Shown here in pieces: positions 23,553 to 32,039 of a stretch of 44,960 nucleotides of DNA; position 1 is the stretch's first letter; each line of letters opens with the position of its first letter. The notes beneath the pieces were generated by a model. That model was not told the DNA's origin. It saw only the letters and a list, made by a program, of their open reading frames with translations, and searched no databases. This stretch comes from Streptomyces adustus (GTDB lineage Bacteria > Actinomycetota > Actinomycetes > Streptomycetales > Streptomycetaceae): positions 1 through 44,960 of the forward strand of contig NZ_VJZD01000054.1 in NCBI RefSeq assembly GCF_009377175.1, written 5' to 3'. The position numbers were made by a program, and so were the translations under genes.

Positions 23553-24269
23553 TCAGCCGGTGCGGCGCAGGGCCTCGGAGAGCCGGCCCGCCGCGTCGAT
23601 GACCGCCTGGGCGTGCATCCGCCCCGGGTGACGCGAGAGCCGCTCGATGGGGCCGGACACGGACACGGCGGCCACCACGCGGTTGGACGGGCCGCGCACG
23701 GGCGCGGAGACGGACGCGACGCCCGGCTCGCGCTCGCCGATGGACTGGGCCCAGCCCCGGCGGCGGACACCCGAGAGCGCCGTGGCCGTGAAGCGGGCGC
23801 CCTGGAGGCCGCGGTGCAGCCGCTCCGGCTCCTCCCAGGCCATCAGGATCTGCGCCGAGGAACCGGCCTTCATGGTGAGGGTGGAACCGACCGGGACCGT
23901 GTCCCGCAGGCCGGACAGGCGTTCCGCGGCGGCGACGCAGATACGCATGTCGCCCTGCCGGCGGTAGAGCTGCGCGCTCTCGCCCGTGATGTCACGCAGA
24001 TGCGTGAGCACCGGGCCGGCGGTCGCGAGGAGGCGGTCCTCGCCGGCGGCCGCGGCCAGCTCGGCCAGGCGCGGTCCGAGGATGAACCGGCCCTGCATGT
24101 CGCGGGCCACCATCCGGTGGTGTTCCAGGGCCACGGCCAGTCGATGGGCCGTGGGTCGTGCCAGTCCGGTGGCCGCCACCAAGCCCGCGAGGGTGGCCGG
24201 TCCGGACTCCAGGGCGCTCAGGACAAGGGCTGCCTTGTCCAGGACGCCGACGCCGCTACTGTTGTCCAT
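23553..24269 (-). CDS. ndgR: IclR-family regulator of leucine/amino-acid metabolism (NdgR/AreB)
   Basis: 238 aa starting at the ATG before DNSSGVGVLDKAAL; seven extra codons upstream have no ribosome site. N-terminal IclR winged helix about 8-70 (VLDKAALVLSALESGPATLAGLVAATGLARPTAHR in two parts: helix-turn-helix then recognition helix). The C-terminal effector domain covers about 80-238 (LPVGSTLTMKAGSSAQILMAW-like segment, RRRGWAQSIGEREPGVASVSAPV). In Streptomyces this gene next to leuC is NdgR (AreB in S. clavuligerus), reported to bind the leuC promoter and to affect antibiotic production. The divergent leuCD genes here match that. Confidence 0.93.
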   Translation of the reverse strand: MDNSSGVGVLDKAALVLSALESGPATLAGLVAATGLARPTAHRLAVALEHHRMVARDMQGRFILGPRLAELAAAAGEDRLLATAGPVLTHLRDITGESAQLYRRQGDMRICVAAAERLSGLRDTVPVGSTLTMKAGSSAQILMAWEEPERLHRGLQGARFTATALSGVRRRGWAQSIGEREPGVASVSAPVRGPSNRVVAAVSVSGPIERLSRHPGRMHAQAVIDAAGRLSEALRRTG

Positions 24270-24283
24270 GAAACGATACTCGC

Positions 24284-24300
24284 GTCTCACTCTGTGAAAC
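24284..24300. promoter_or_regulatory. Candidate NdgR operator
   Basis: GTCTCAC-TCT-GTGAAAC is an inverted repeat with 6 of 7 arm positions paired, 15 bp upstream of the ndgR ATG and in the shared ndgR-leuC promoter region. A direct repeat TGAAACG occurs at 24269 and 24295, 26 bp apart. Size and position fit an IclR-family site; the assignment is inferred. The 160-nt leuC leader that follows is GC-rich with a hairpin around 24365-24410, and no leucine-rich leader peptide is seen. Confidence 0.5.
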
Positions 24301-24458
24301 GCAAGTTCATTTTCCGGTGGAACGCGCCACTCTTGAAGTCACAGCGGCCCGCACATCAACGGGCCCGGCGGCGGACGCCCGGACACAGGGGCGCGGGCAC
24401 CGCCACCTCAAGATCTCTAGTTGGGCCGGAGCACGCTTGACCGGCCGGAGGGAAAGCG

Positions 24459-25889
24459 ATGGGTAGGACACTCGCGGAGAAGGTCTGGGACGACCATGTC
24501 GTCCGGCGCGCCGAGGGCGAGCCCGACCTCCTCTTCATCGATCTGCACCTGCTGCACGAGGTGACCAGCCCGCAGGCCTTCGACGGCCTCCGTCAGGCGG
24601 GTCGTCCGGTGCGGCGCCTCGATCTCACCATCGCCACCGAGGATCACAACACCCCGACCCTCGACATCGACAAGCCCATCGCCGACCCGGTCTCGCGCGC
24701 GCAGCTGGAGACCCTGCGCAAGAACTGCGCCGAGTTCGGCGTGCGGCTGCACCCGCTGGGCGACGTCGAGCAGGGCGTGGTGCACGTCGTCGGCCCGCAG
24801 CTGGGTCTGACCCAGCCCGGTATGACGGTGGTCTGCGGCGACTCCCACACCTCCACGCACGGCGCCTTCGGCGGACTGGCGTTCGGCATCGGCACCTCCC
24901 AGGTGGAGCACGTGCTGGCCACCCAGACGCTGCCGCTGGCCCGCCCGAAGACCATGGCCATCACCGTCGACGGCGAGCTGCCCGACGGCGTCACCGCCAA
25001 GGACCTCATCCTGGCGATCATCGCCAAGATCGGTACCGGCGGCGGCCAGGGCTACATCCTGGAGTACCGCGGCGCCGCCATCGAGAAGCTCTCGATGGAG
25101 GCCCGGATGACCATCTGCAACATGTCGATCGAGGCCGGCGCCCGCGCGGGCATGATCGCCCCCGACGAGACCACCTTCGCCTACCTCAAGGGCCGTGCCC
25201 ACGCCCCCGAGGGCGAGGACTGGGACGCGGCCGTCGCGTACTGGAAGACCCTGAAGTCCGACGACGACGCGGAATTCGACGCGGAGGTCGTCATCGACGC
25301 CGCCTCGCTCTCGCCGTTCGTCACCTGGGGCACCAACCCCGGCCAGGGCGCGCCGCTTTCCGCCGACGTCCCCGACCCGGCTTCGTACGAAGACGCCTCG
25401 GAGCGGCTGGCCGCCGAAAAGGCCCTGGAATACATGGGGTTGGAGGCCGGGCAGGCGCTGCGCTCCATCAAGGTGGACACCGTCTTCGTAGGCTCCTGCA
25501 CCAACGGGCGCATCGAGGACCTGCGCGCCGCCGCCGCGATCGTCGAGGGCCGCAAAGTCGCCGACGGCGTACGGATGCTGATCGTCCCCGGCTCCGCGCG
25601 GGTCGGCCTCCAGGCCGTCGCCGAGGGCCTGGACGTCGTCTTCAAGGAGGCCGGCGCCGAATGGCGGCACGCGGGCTGCTCGATGTGTCTGGGCATGAAC
25701 CCCGACCAGCTGGCCCCCGGTGAGCGCTCCGCGTCCACCTCCAACCGCAACTTCGAGGGCCGGCAGGGCAAGGGCGGCCGTACGCACCTGGTGTCGCCGC
25801 AGGTCGCGGCCGCGACGGCGGTCCTGGGTCACCTGGCGTCCCCCGCCGACCTGTCCGACGCCGACACCCGTACGCCCGCTGGAGTCTGA
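24459..25889 (+). CDS. leuC: 3-isopropylmalate dehydratase large subunit
   Basis: 476 aa. With LeuD it isomerises 2-isopropylmalate to 3-isopropylmalate in leucine synthesis, using a [4Fe-4S] cluster. Cluster ligands are C347 (in GSCTNGR), C407 and C410 (in GCSMCLGMN). Other aconitase-family signatures are [27 protein letters not shown] and [14 protein letters not shown]. Length is normal. GGAGGG lies 6 nt before the ATG. leuD starts 5 bp after its stop. The pair is likely controlled by NdgR. Confidence 0.97.
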   Translation: MGRTLAEKVWDDHVVRRAEGEPDLLFIDLHLLHEVTSPQAFDGLRQAGRPVRRLDLTIATEDHNTPTLDIDKPIADPVSRAQLETLRKNCAEFGVRLHPLGDVEQGVVHVVGPQLGLTQPGMTVVCGDSHTSTHGAFGGLAFGIGTSQVEHVLATQTLPLARPKTMAITVDGELPDGVTAKDLILAIIAKIGTGGGQGYILEYRGAAIEKLSMEARMTICNMSIEAGARAGMIAPDETTFAYLKGRAHAPEGEDWDAAVAYWKTLKSDDDAEFDAEVVIDAASLSPFVTWGTNPGQGAPLSADVPDPASYEDASERLAAEKALEYMGLEAGQALRSIKVDTVFVGSCTNGRIEDLRAAAAIVEGRKVADGVRMLIVPGSARVGLQAVAEGLDVVFKEAGAEWRHAGCSMCLGMNPDQLAPGERSASTSNRNFEGRQGKGGRTHLVSPQVAAATAVLGHLASPADLSDADTRTPAGV

Positions 25890-25894
25890 GAGCC

Positions 25895-26488
25895 ATGGAA
25901 GCATTCACCACGCACACCGGCCGGGCCGTCCCGCTGCGCCGCAGCAACGTCGACACCGACCAGATCATCCCTGCTCACTGGCTCAAGAAGGTGACCCGGG
26001 ACGGCTTCGAGGACGGGCTGTTCGAGGCCTGGCGCAAGGACGCCTCCTTCGTCCTCAACCAGCCCGAGCGCCAGGGCGCCACCGTGCTGGTCGCGGGCCC
26101 GGACTTCGGTACCGGCTCCTCCCGCGAGCACGCCGTGTGGGCCTTGCAGAACTACGGCTTCAAGGCCGTGATCTCCTCCCGCTTCGCCGACATCTTCCGC
26201 GGCAACTCGCTCAAGAACGGCCTGCTCACGGTGGTGCTGGAGCAGAAGACCGTGGACGCGCTCCAGGAACTCACCGAGCGTGACCCACAGGCCGAGATCA
26301 CGGTCGACCTGGAGGCCCGCGAGGTGCGCGCCGAGGGCGTCACCGCCACCTTCGAGCTGGACGAGAACTCCCGCTGGCGGCTGCTGAACGGGCTGGACGA
26401 CATCTCCATCACCCTCCAGAACGAGGCCGACATCGCCGCCTACGAGAGCAAGCGCCCCTCGTACAAGCCGCGCACGCTCCAGGTCTGA
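25895..26488 (+). CDS. leuD: 3-isopropylmalate dehydratase small subunit
   Basis: 197 aa, the swivelling small subunit of isopropylmalate isomerase. Signatures: [20 protein letters not shown] near the start and [17 protein letters not shown] around 68-84, which bears the substrate-binding Ser-Arg. The intergenic gap to leuC is only 5 bp, with GGAG within the leuC end acting as ribosome site. A terminator follows after 67 bp. Confidence 0.97.
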   Translation: MEAFTTHTGRAVPLRRSNVDTDQIIPAHWLKKVTRDGFEDGLFEAWRKDASFVLNQPERQGATVLVAGPDFGTGSSREHAVWALQNYGFKAVISSRFADIFRGNSLKNGLLTVVLEQKTVDALQELTERDPQAEITVDLEAREVRAEGVTATFELDENSRWRLLNGLDDISITLQNEADIAAYESKRPSYKPRTLQV

Positions 26489-26555
26489 CCCGCAGGCCCG
26501 AGGCCCGACCCGCAGCTCCGAGCAGGTCGAGTTTCGGCCACCGCGACACCCCGCC

Positions 26556-26586
26556 TGTACCCCCGATCGCCACGATTGGGGGTACA
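26556..26586 (+). terminator. Terminator of leuCD
   Basis: A 13-bp stem with one G-T pair (TGTACCCCCGATC / GATTGGGGGTACA) and a 5-nt loop. It is followed by about 185 bp without a gene before the next start at 26773. Confidence 0.8.
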
Positions 26587-26772
26587 GCCATGTCTGCACC
26601 CGAACGGCCCTGAAGGGGCCCGTCGGATCCCTCAACTTGCCACGTTACGCAGGTGGTTGGCGGGGTACCCGCCAGTTGTGACCGGAACCGCCGCCGGTGT
26701 CCGGGAAGCGGTTCACGGCGGCAGTTGCCCCCTGCGCAGGCGACAACTCGCCCCAGATGGCACAATCTGTGC

Positions 26773-27003
26773 ATGGAACGCGACGGCCAACTCGAGCTCT
26801 ATGCGGCAGTCGCGGACCGACTCAAGGAAGCGCACGCAAGGGTGCGCTCACTGCAAGTCCCGGAGGGCGTACGGATGGCGCTGACCCGGAAGCTGCTGGT
26901 CATTACGGCCGCGGCCAAGCACGATCTCGCCAACGCGACAAGGCGTCTGGAGCGGTTCATGGAGGACCTCGACGAGGGCCGATTCCCTGAAGAGGAACGC
27001 TGA
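26773..27003 (+). CDS. Small conserved-looking helical protein, unknown function
   Basis: 76 aa from the ATG at 26773 (MERDGQLELYAAVADR). It is rich in Lys/Arg/Glu/Leu/Ala and predicted almost wholly helical: two long amphipathic helices (LYAAVADRLKEAHARVRSL and ALTRKLLVITAAAKHDLANA) and an acidic end (MEDLDEGRFPEEER). Codon use is typical, so the frame is real; the longer open frame upstream overlaps the leuCD terminator side and is unlikely. No Shine-Dalgarno is visible and CACAAT (26761-26766) sits 6 nt before the ATG, so it may be leaderless. It lies between leuCD and hupS, both transcribed the same way. I do not recognise a domain. Confidence 0.75.
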   Translation: MERDGQLELYAAVADRLKEAHARVRSLQVPEGVRMALTRKLLVITAAAKHDLANATRRLERFMEDLDEGRFPEEER

Positions 27004-27059
27004 ACACGTCCGGGACAGCCGACTTCGTTGCGGCACAAGGGTGATTAGCCCGTTTCGTG

Positions 27060-27080
27060 TTTGATTTGCGGTATATATCT
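27060..27080 (+). promoter_or_regulatory. AT-rich promoter region of hupS
   Basis: GTATATATCT (27071-27080) is one of the most AT-rich spots in the window and offers -10 hexamers (TATATA, TATATC) about 60 bp before the hupS start. The matching -35 is poor, so a developmental or alternative sigma factor is possible. A second TTGAAC at 27100-27105 lacks a paired -10. Confidence 0.4.
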
Positions 27081-27140
27081 GCCTAACGTGCGAAAAGGCT
27101 TGAACACTTTCGTTCTGGCAATGTCTCCGAAGGGGAAGAC

Positions 27141-27767
27141 GTGAACAAGGCGCAGCTCGTAGAAGCGATTGCCGACAAGATGGGCGGCCGCCAGCAGGCC
27201 GCCGACGCTGTCGACGCGGTCCTGGACGCCATCGTCCGCGCGGTCGTCGGCGGGGACCGGGTTTCGGTCACCGGATTCGGTTCGTTCGAGAAGGTCGACC
27301 GTCCGGCCCGCTATGCGCGCAACCCCCAGACCGGAGAGCGGGTTCGGGTCAAGAAGACGTCCGTGCCGCGGTTCCGCGCGGGCCAGGGCTTCAAGGACCT
27401 GGTGAGCGGCTCGAAGAAGCTTCCCCGTGGCGGCGAGGTCGCCGTCAAGAAGGCGCCCAAGGGCAGCCTGACCGGCGGTGCTTCCGCGACGGTCAAGAAG
27501 GCCGCCGCGAAGAAGGCCACGACGAAGGCCGCCGCCGCGAAGAAGGCCACGGCGCGCAAGACGACCGCCAAGAAGACGACGGCCGCCGTGAAGAAGACCA
27601 CCGCGAAGACCACCGCGGCCGCCAAGACCACCGCGGCGAAGACCACCACCGCCAAGAAGGCGACGGCGAAGAAGGCCCCGGCGAAGAAGGCCGCCACCAA
27701 GGCCGCCCCCGCCAAGAAGTCGACCGCTCGCAAGACCACCGCCAAGAAGGCCGCCGCCCGCAAGTAG
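27141..27767 (+). CDS. hupS: HU-family nucleoid protein with Lys/Ala tail (HupS)
   Basis: 208 aa. Residues 1-90 are a canonical HU domain (MNKAQLVEAIADKMGG, TGFGSFEKVDRPARYARNPQTGERV) that binds and bends DNA. Residues about 100-208 are a histone-H1-like tail made of KK-A-T-A/K blocks (for example AKKATAKKAPAKKAATKAA), which in Streptomyces HupS helps compact spore nucleoids. The tail DNA is repetitive (GCCAAGAAG and ACCACCGCC words), so length may vary between strains. GTG start with AAGGGGAA 3-10 nt upstream. A terminator follows. Confidence 0.96.
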   Translation: MNKAQLVEAIADKMGGRQQAADAVDAVLDAIVRAVVGGDRVSVTGFGSFEKVDRPARYARNPQTGERVRVKKTSVPRFRAGQGFKDLVSGSKKLPRGGEVAVKKAPKGSLTGGASATVKKAAAKKATTKAAAAKKATARKTTAKKTTAAVKKTTAKTTAAAKTTAAKTTTAKKATAKKAPAKKAATKAAPAKKSTARKTTAKKAAARK

Positions 27768-27791
27768 GGCAGGCACAGGGCACTCACGCGC

Positions 27792-27823
27792 CGGGCCGGA
27801 CTCCCTCTCGGAAGTCCGGCCCG
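27792..27823. terminator. Terminator between hupS and the cold-shock-like gene
   Basis: An 11-bp stem (CGGGCCGGACT / AGTCCGGCCCG) with a 10-nt loop between convergent genes; usable by both. Confidence 0.75.
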
Positions 27824-27856
27824 CGGCGTTCCGCGGGCCCGCCCGGAGGCGTCCGC

Positions 27857-28060
27857 TCAGAAGGTGTGCAGCGTCACCAGGGTGATCCGCCGGGCTTCCC
27901 CTTCGCCCTCGGTCTCCACCCGCACCCGCTGTCCAGGGCGCAACAGCCGCAGCCCGCCCGCGTCGAACGCCGCGGCGTCGAAGGGCACGGGCGTGCCGTC
28001 GTCCAGCAGCACCTGCCCGCTACGGGTCCCGGCGTCGTACGTGTATGCGGTCGCCTGCAT
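27857..28060 (-). CDS. Small cold-shock/OB-fold-like protein
   Basis: 67 aa. The pattern SGQVLLDDGTPVPFDAAAF ... LLRPGQRVRVETEGEGEARRITLVTL resembles the beta-strand layout of cold-shock domains (G-x-V, DG..VPF, L-x-x-GQxVxxE), but without the aromatic RNP1/RNP2 residues of CspA. I therefore infer an OB-like fold and do not claim nucleic-acid binding. It starts 9 bp after the cofC stop on the same strand, so the two form an operon. Confidence 0.7.
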   Translation of the reverse strand: MQATAYTYDAGTRSGQVLLDDGTPVPFDAAAFDAGGLRLLRPGQRVRVETEGEGEARRITLVTLHTF

Positions 28061-28069
28061 GACGGCAGC

Positions 28070-28708
28070 CTACTGCCCGGGGATCAGCAGCCGCGCGGCG
28101 ACGGCGGCCGTCCGGGGGCCGACCCCCAGCGCCAGCGCCGCGCGCAGGTCCGCGCCGGTGTCCACGTCCTGCCGTACGGAATCCACCGCGTCGAGAAGCA
28201 GTTCGCGCGCGCCGGAGTCGTGATGCCGGGCCCGAGAACGCGGACCGAATGCGGGCAGCAATTCCCGGCCCGGGGTCGCGGCCAGCAGCGTGGTGCCGAT
28301 CGTTGCCGCGTCCGCGAGAAAAGCGCGCGGGAATTCCGCGGCCGCGTCCAGAACGCGGGCCAATTCAAACGGGCGCAGAGCCGGCAGATCGGCATTCAGG
28401 GCGGCCACCGGGCAGGCGGGGGACGCGGCGCGTACGACGGCCGCCGCGTGCGCCAGGGCGGCGTTCAGGCCGCCCCCCGGTTCGTCGGCGACGATGCGGG
28501 CGCCCAGCGTCGCCAGCTCCCGTCCGGCCAGCTCGTCGCCCGTGACTACCGCCACATCCCCGACGGCCGGACTGGCCAGCGCGGCCGCCACGGTGTCCTG
28601 CGCGAACGCGAGCGCGAGGCTCGGACGCAACCCGTCGGCGGCGGTGTCCGACAGCCTGCTCTTGGCCCGCGCCAAAGACTTCAGGGGGATGATCAAGGTC
28701 CACTGCAC
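28070..28708 (-). CDS. cofC: 2-phospho-L-lactate/phosphoenolpyruvate guanylyltransferase (coenzyme F420 synthesis)
   Basis: 212 aa, CofC/FbiD family. It activates phospholactate or phosphoenolpyruvate with GTP for coenzyme F420 side-chain assembly. The nucleotidyltransferase fold shows WTLIIPLKSLARAKSRLS at the N-terminus (the conserved K..AKSRL segment), VVTGDE, ADEPGGGLNAAL, ALNADLPAL (the metal/nucleotide DxD-like NADLP) and GTTLLAATPG. Length is normal. No other F420 gene lies in this window. Divergent from plsC, with about 155 bp between the starts. Confidence 0.92.
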   Translation of the reverse strand: MQWTLIIPLKSLARAKSRLSDTAADGLRPSLALAFAQDTVAAALASPAVGDVAVVTGDELAGRELATLGARIVADEPGGGLNAALAHAAAVVRAASPACPVAALNADLPALRPFELARVLDAAAEFPRAFLADAATIGTTLLAATPGRELLPAFGPRSRARHHDSGARELLLDAVDSVRQDVDTGADLRAALALGVGPRTAAVAARLLIPGQ

Positions 28709-28864
28709 CGGCGTTGTGCCCCTCTCTCGTCGCCGTCATTGTCACCTGGTCCATCCGGCCGCCGGGGTGGTGGGGCGTACGGTGTTCTCGACAGACCGGC
28801 GGCCCGGGGCGACACTTGTGCGGCCCCCAGCCCTGGGAGGAAGCCCCTAGAGGAAGGTGTCCGC

Positions 28865-29680
28865 GTGCCCCGCCGCAGAATCGGCTTCTGGTATCGCTTT
28901 GCCGCCGCGCTCTGCAAACCGCCGTTGGTGGTGCTGATCAAGCGGGACTGGCGTGGAATGGAGCACATTCCGGCCGATGGTGGATTTATCACCGCGGTGA
29001 ACCACAATTCACATGTCGATCCCCTCGCATACGCGCACTATCAGTACAACACCGGACGGGTTCCGCGATTCCTGGCGAAAAGCGGCCTTTTCCGGAAGGG
29101 ATTCGTCGGAGCCGCGATGCGCGGCACCGGACAGATCCCCGTCTACCGTGAGAGCACCGACGCGCTGAGCGCGTTCCGCGCCGCGATCGACGCCGTGGAA
29201 CGCGGCGAGTGCGTCGCCTTCTACCCCGAGGGCACCCTCACCCGCGACCCGGACGGCTGGCCCATGACCGCCAAGACCGGTGCCGCCCGCGTCGCCCTCC
29301 AGACCAGGTGCCCGGTGATCCCGGTCGCGCAGTGGGGCGCCAACGAGCTGCTGCCGTCGTACGCGAAGAAGCCCAACATCCTTCCGCGCAAGACCCACCA
29401 CGTGCTCGCGGGCCCGCCCGTGGACCTCTCCCGCTTCTACGGCGAGGAGATGACCCCGGAACTCCTGAAGGAGGCGACCGAGGTCATCATGGCCGCCATC
29501 ACCCGCCTGCTGGAGGAGATCCGCGGCGAGAAGGCGCCCGAGACTCCGTACGACCCGCGCCGCGAGCGGATCGAGCAGCGCCGCCGCACCGAGGCGCAGA
29601 CGCAGTCGCAGCTCCAGGCCCGCGGCCGGGTGCGGACGCAGGAGCAGGCCAGGCAGGAAGAAGAGGGGCACAGCAAGTGA
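28865..29680 (+). CDS. plsC: 1-acyl-sn-glycerol-3-phosphate acyltransferase
   Basis: 271 aa, LPLAT superfamily; it acylates lysophosphatidic acid to phosphatidic acid at the membrane. The HX4D motif is in NHNSHVD, motif II around GTGQIPVYRES, motif III FYPEGT and motif IV CPVIPVAQWG. The GTG at 28865 has AGGAAGG 7 nt upstream; the frame extends much further up but without a second good start. The C-terminal 45 residues are charged, Glu/Arg/Gln-rich. Its stop overlaps the gpsA start (GTGA), coupling it to the enzyme that makes the glycerol-3-phosphate backbone. Confidence 0.93.
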   Translation: MPRRRIGFWYRFAAALCKPPLVVLIKRDWRGMEHIPADGGFITAVNHNSHVDPLAYAHYQYNTGRVPRFLAKSGLFRKGFVGAAMRGTGQIPVYRESTDALSAFRAAIDAVERGECVAFYPEGTLTRDPDGWPMTAKTGAARVALQTRCPVIPVAQWGANELLPSYAKKPNILPRKTHHVLAGPPVDLSRFYGEEMTPELLKEATEVIMAAITRLLEEIRGEKAPETPYDPRRERIEQRRRTEAQTQSQLQARGRVRTQEQARQEEEGHSK

Positions 29681-30687
29681 GCATGCCGGTCAAGGCGGCG
29701 GTCTTCAGCGCCGGTTCGTGGGGTACCGCCTTCGGCGCGGTGCTCGCCGACGCGGGCTGTGAGGTGACCCTGTGGGGGCGCCGCGCGGAGGTCGTGGACG
29801 CGATCAACTCCACCCGGACCAATCCCGACTACTTCCCGGGCATCGAACTCCCGGCGAACCTGCGGGCCACCACCGATCCGGCCGAGGCCGCCGCCGGCGC
29901 CGACTTCACGGTCCTGTCGATCCCGTCGCAGACCCTGCGCGCCAACCTCGCCGAGTGGGCGCCGCTGCTGGCCCCCCGTACGGTTCTCGTCTCCCTCATG
30001 AAGGGCGTCGAGCTCGGCACCACGATGCGGATGAGCGAGGTGATCGAGGACGTCGCCAAGGTCGAACGCGAGCGGGTCGCCGTGGTCACCGGACCCAACC
30101 TGGCCCGGGAGATCGCCGCCCGGATGCCGGCCGCCGCCGTGGTCGCCTGCACCGACGAGGCCGTCGCCCAGCGCCTTCAGACCGCCTGCCACACGCCCTA
30201 CTTCCGCCCGTACACCAACACGGACGTCGTGGGCTGCGAGCTCGGCGGCGCGGTCAAGAACGTGATCGGCCTGGCCGTCGGCATCGCGGACGGCATGGGC
30301 CTCGGCGACAACGCCAAGGGCTCGCTGATCACCCGCGGCCTCGCCGAGACCACCCGGCTGGGCCTGGCCATGGGAGCCGACCCGCTGACCTTCTCCGGGC
30401 TCGCGGGCCTGGGCGACCTGGTGGCGACCTGCTCCTCGCCGCTGTCGCGCAACCACACCTTCGGCACCAACCTCGGCCGGGGCATGACCCTCCAGGAGAC
30501 CATCGCGGTCACCCGACAGACCGCCGAGGGCGTCAAGTCCTGCGAGTCCGTGCTCGATCTGGCCCGCAGGCACGGAGTCGACATGCCCATCACCGAGACC
30601 GTGGTCGGGATCGTGCACGAGGGCAAGCCTCCCGTGGTCGCGCTCAAGGAGCTGATGTCGCGCAGCGCGAAGGCCGAGCGACGCTGA
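29677..30687 (+). CDS. gpsA: Glycerol-3-phosphate dehydrogenase (NAD(P)+)
   Basis: 336 aa. It reduces dihydroxyacetone phosphate to sn-glycerol-3-phosphate for phospholipids. The Rossmann loop is SAGSWGTAFG (Ser where the first Gly is usual), the catalytic lysine lies in GGAVKNVIGLAVGI, and SGLAGLGDLVATCSSPLSRN follows. The GTG at 29677 is preferred to the ATG at 29683 because GAGGGG is 8 nt before the GTG. It overlaps plsC by 4 bp, a two-gene phospholipid operon. ddl begins about 60 bp later, with its own possible promoter. Confidence 0.96.
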   Translation: MSMPVKAAVFSAGSWGTAFGAVLADAGCEVTLWGRRAEVVDAINSTRTNPDYFPGIELPANLRATTDPAEAAAGADFTVLSIPSQTLRANLAEWAPLLAPRTVLVSLMKGVELGTTMRMSEVIEDVAKVERERVAVVTGPNLAREIAARMPAAAVVACTDEAVAQRLQTACHTPYFRPYTNTDVVGCELGGAVKNVIGLAVGIADGMGLGDNAKGSLITRGLAETTRLGLAMGADPLTFSGLAGLGDLVATCSSPLSRNHTFGTNLGRGMTLQETIAVTRQTAEGVKSCESVLDLARRHGVDMPITETVVGIVHEGKPPVVALKELMSRSAKAERR

Positions 30688-30731
30688 GCGAACCCGCCCC
30701 GTCGCCGCTGTCTCCGCGCACTGCCACCGGG

Positions 30732-30737
30732 TACTCT
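30732..30737 (+). promoter_or_regulatory. Possible -10 element of ddl
   Basis: TACTCT fits TAnnnT and lies 9 nt before the ddl ATG. It would give a transcript with almost no leader. No clear -35 and no ribosome site before the ATG. Confidence 0.35.
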
Positions 30738-30746
30738 CAACCCGAT

Positions 30747-31904
30747 ATGAGCACCGAGAACCTCCCCCAGAGCCCCGAGCAGCCGTCCCGCAAGCCGCGG
30801 GTGGCCGTCGTGTTCGGCGGCCGCAGCTCCGAACACGGGATCTCCGTGGTCACCGCCGGCGCCGTACTGCGGGCGATCGACCGGACCAAGTACGACGTCC
30901 TGCCGATCGGCATCACCCGGGACGGCCGTTGGGCCCTGACCGCCGACGAGCCGGACCGCATGGCGATCACCGAACGCCGTACGCCCAGCGTCGACGAGCT
31001 CGCCGAGTCGCACGAGGGCGGCGTGGTGCTCCCCGTCGACCCCGCCAACCGCGAGGTCGTCTACAGCGAGCCCGGCTCGGTGCCCAAGGCGCTCGGCGAG
31101 GTCGACGTCGTCTTCCCGGTGCTGCACGGCCCCTACGGCGAGGACGGCACCCTCCAGGGTCTGCTGGAGCTCTCCGGTGTCCCGTACGTCGGCGCGGGTG
31201 TCCTCGCCTCGGCCGTCGGCCAGGACAAGGAGTACATGAAGCGGGTGTTCACCTCGTTCGGGCTGAAGGTCGGCCCCTACGTGGTGATCCGGCCGCGCGA
31301 GTGGCAGCAGGACGAGCCGGGCGCCCGCAGGAAGATCGCCGAGTTCGCCGGCGAGCACGGCTGGCCGCTGTTCGTGAAGCCCGCCCGCGCGGGTTCGTCG
31401 ATCGGCATCACCAAGGTCGACGACCCCTCCGGGCTCGACGAGGCCATCGCCGAGGCCCAGCGGCACGACCCGAAGATCATCGTCGAGGCGGCGCTGCGCG
31501 GCCGCGAGATCGAGTGCGGCGTCCTGGAGTTCGAGGACGGCCCCCGGGCCTCCGTCCCGGCCGAGATCCCGCCGCCGGACGCCCACGCGTACTACGACTT
31601 CGAGGCGAAGTACATCGACTCGACGCCGGGCCTGGTCCCGGCCCCGCTGACCGCCGAGGAGACGGCCGAGGTGCAGCGGCTCGCGGTCGACGCCTTCGAG
31701 GCGGCGTCCTGCGAGGGCCTGGTGCGGGCGGACTTCTTCCTCACGGAGGACGGCGAGTTCGTCATCAACGAGATCAACACCATGCCGGGCTTCACCCCGA
31801 TCTCGATGTACCCGCAGATGTGGCAGGCGAGCGGCATCGGCTACGCGGAACTGGTGGACCGCCTCGTCCAGGCGGCCCTGCGCCGCTCCACCGGCCTGAG
31901 GTGA
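30747..31904 (+). CDS. ddl: D-alanine--D-alanine ligase
   Basis: 385 aa, ATP-grasp enzyme that joins two D-alanines for the peptidoglycan pentapeptide. VVFGGRSSEHGISV, LHGPYGEDGTLQGLLE, KPARAGSSIGITKV, ECGVLE and FVINEINTMPGFTPISMYPQM are conserved Ddl blocks. The Tyr in the dipeptide-specificity region (AYYDFEAKY) is the D-Ala-D-Ala type, unlike the D-Ala-D-Lac VanA type. A roughly 18-residue N-terminal extension (STENLPQSPEQPSRKPR) precedes the fold. A hairpin terminator starts 10 bp after the stop. Confidence 0.97.
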   Translation: MSTENLPQSPEQPSRKPRVAVVFGGRSSEHGISVVTAGAVLRAIDRTKYDVLPIGITRDGRWALTADEPDRMAITERRTPSVDELAESHEGGVVLPVDPANREVVYSEPGSVPKALGEVDVVFPVLHGPYGEDGTLQGLLELSGVPYVGAGVLASAVGQDKEYMKRVFTSFGLKVGPYVVIRPREWQQDEPGARRKIAEFAGEHGWPLFVKPARAGSSIGITKVDDPSGLDEAIAEAQRHDPKIIVEAALRGREIECGVLEFEDGPRASVPAEIPPPDAHAYYDFEAKYIDSTPGLVPAPLTAEETAEVQRLAVDAFEAASCEGLVRADFFLTEDGEFVINEINTMPGFTPISMYPQMWQASGIGYAELVDRLVQAALRRSTGLR

Positions 31905-31913
31905 CCTGCCGTA

Positions 31914-31941
31914 CCCGGCCTCGCGGACGACCGAGGCCGGG
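31914..31941 (+). terminator. Terminator after ddl
   Basis: A perfect 10-bp stem CCCGGCCTCG / CGAGGCCGGG with an 8-nt loop, 10 bp after the ddl stop. Confidence 0.75.
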
Positions 31942-32039
31942 GGCCCGCCTGTGGCGCGGACCGGTGGACCGGCCGGCCGCCCGCACGGTCCGCGTTCCGG
32001 GCCGAGTGCCGGGCGGATCTGGATGAGCAGGTGAGCACG

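Noticed and set aside
24300..24458. Leucine leader peptide/attenuator before leuC
   Set aside because: No small frame with a run of Leu codons and no clear terminator/antiterminator pair; only a GC-rich hairpin is seen.
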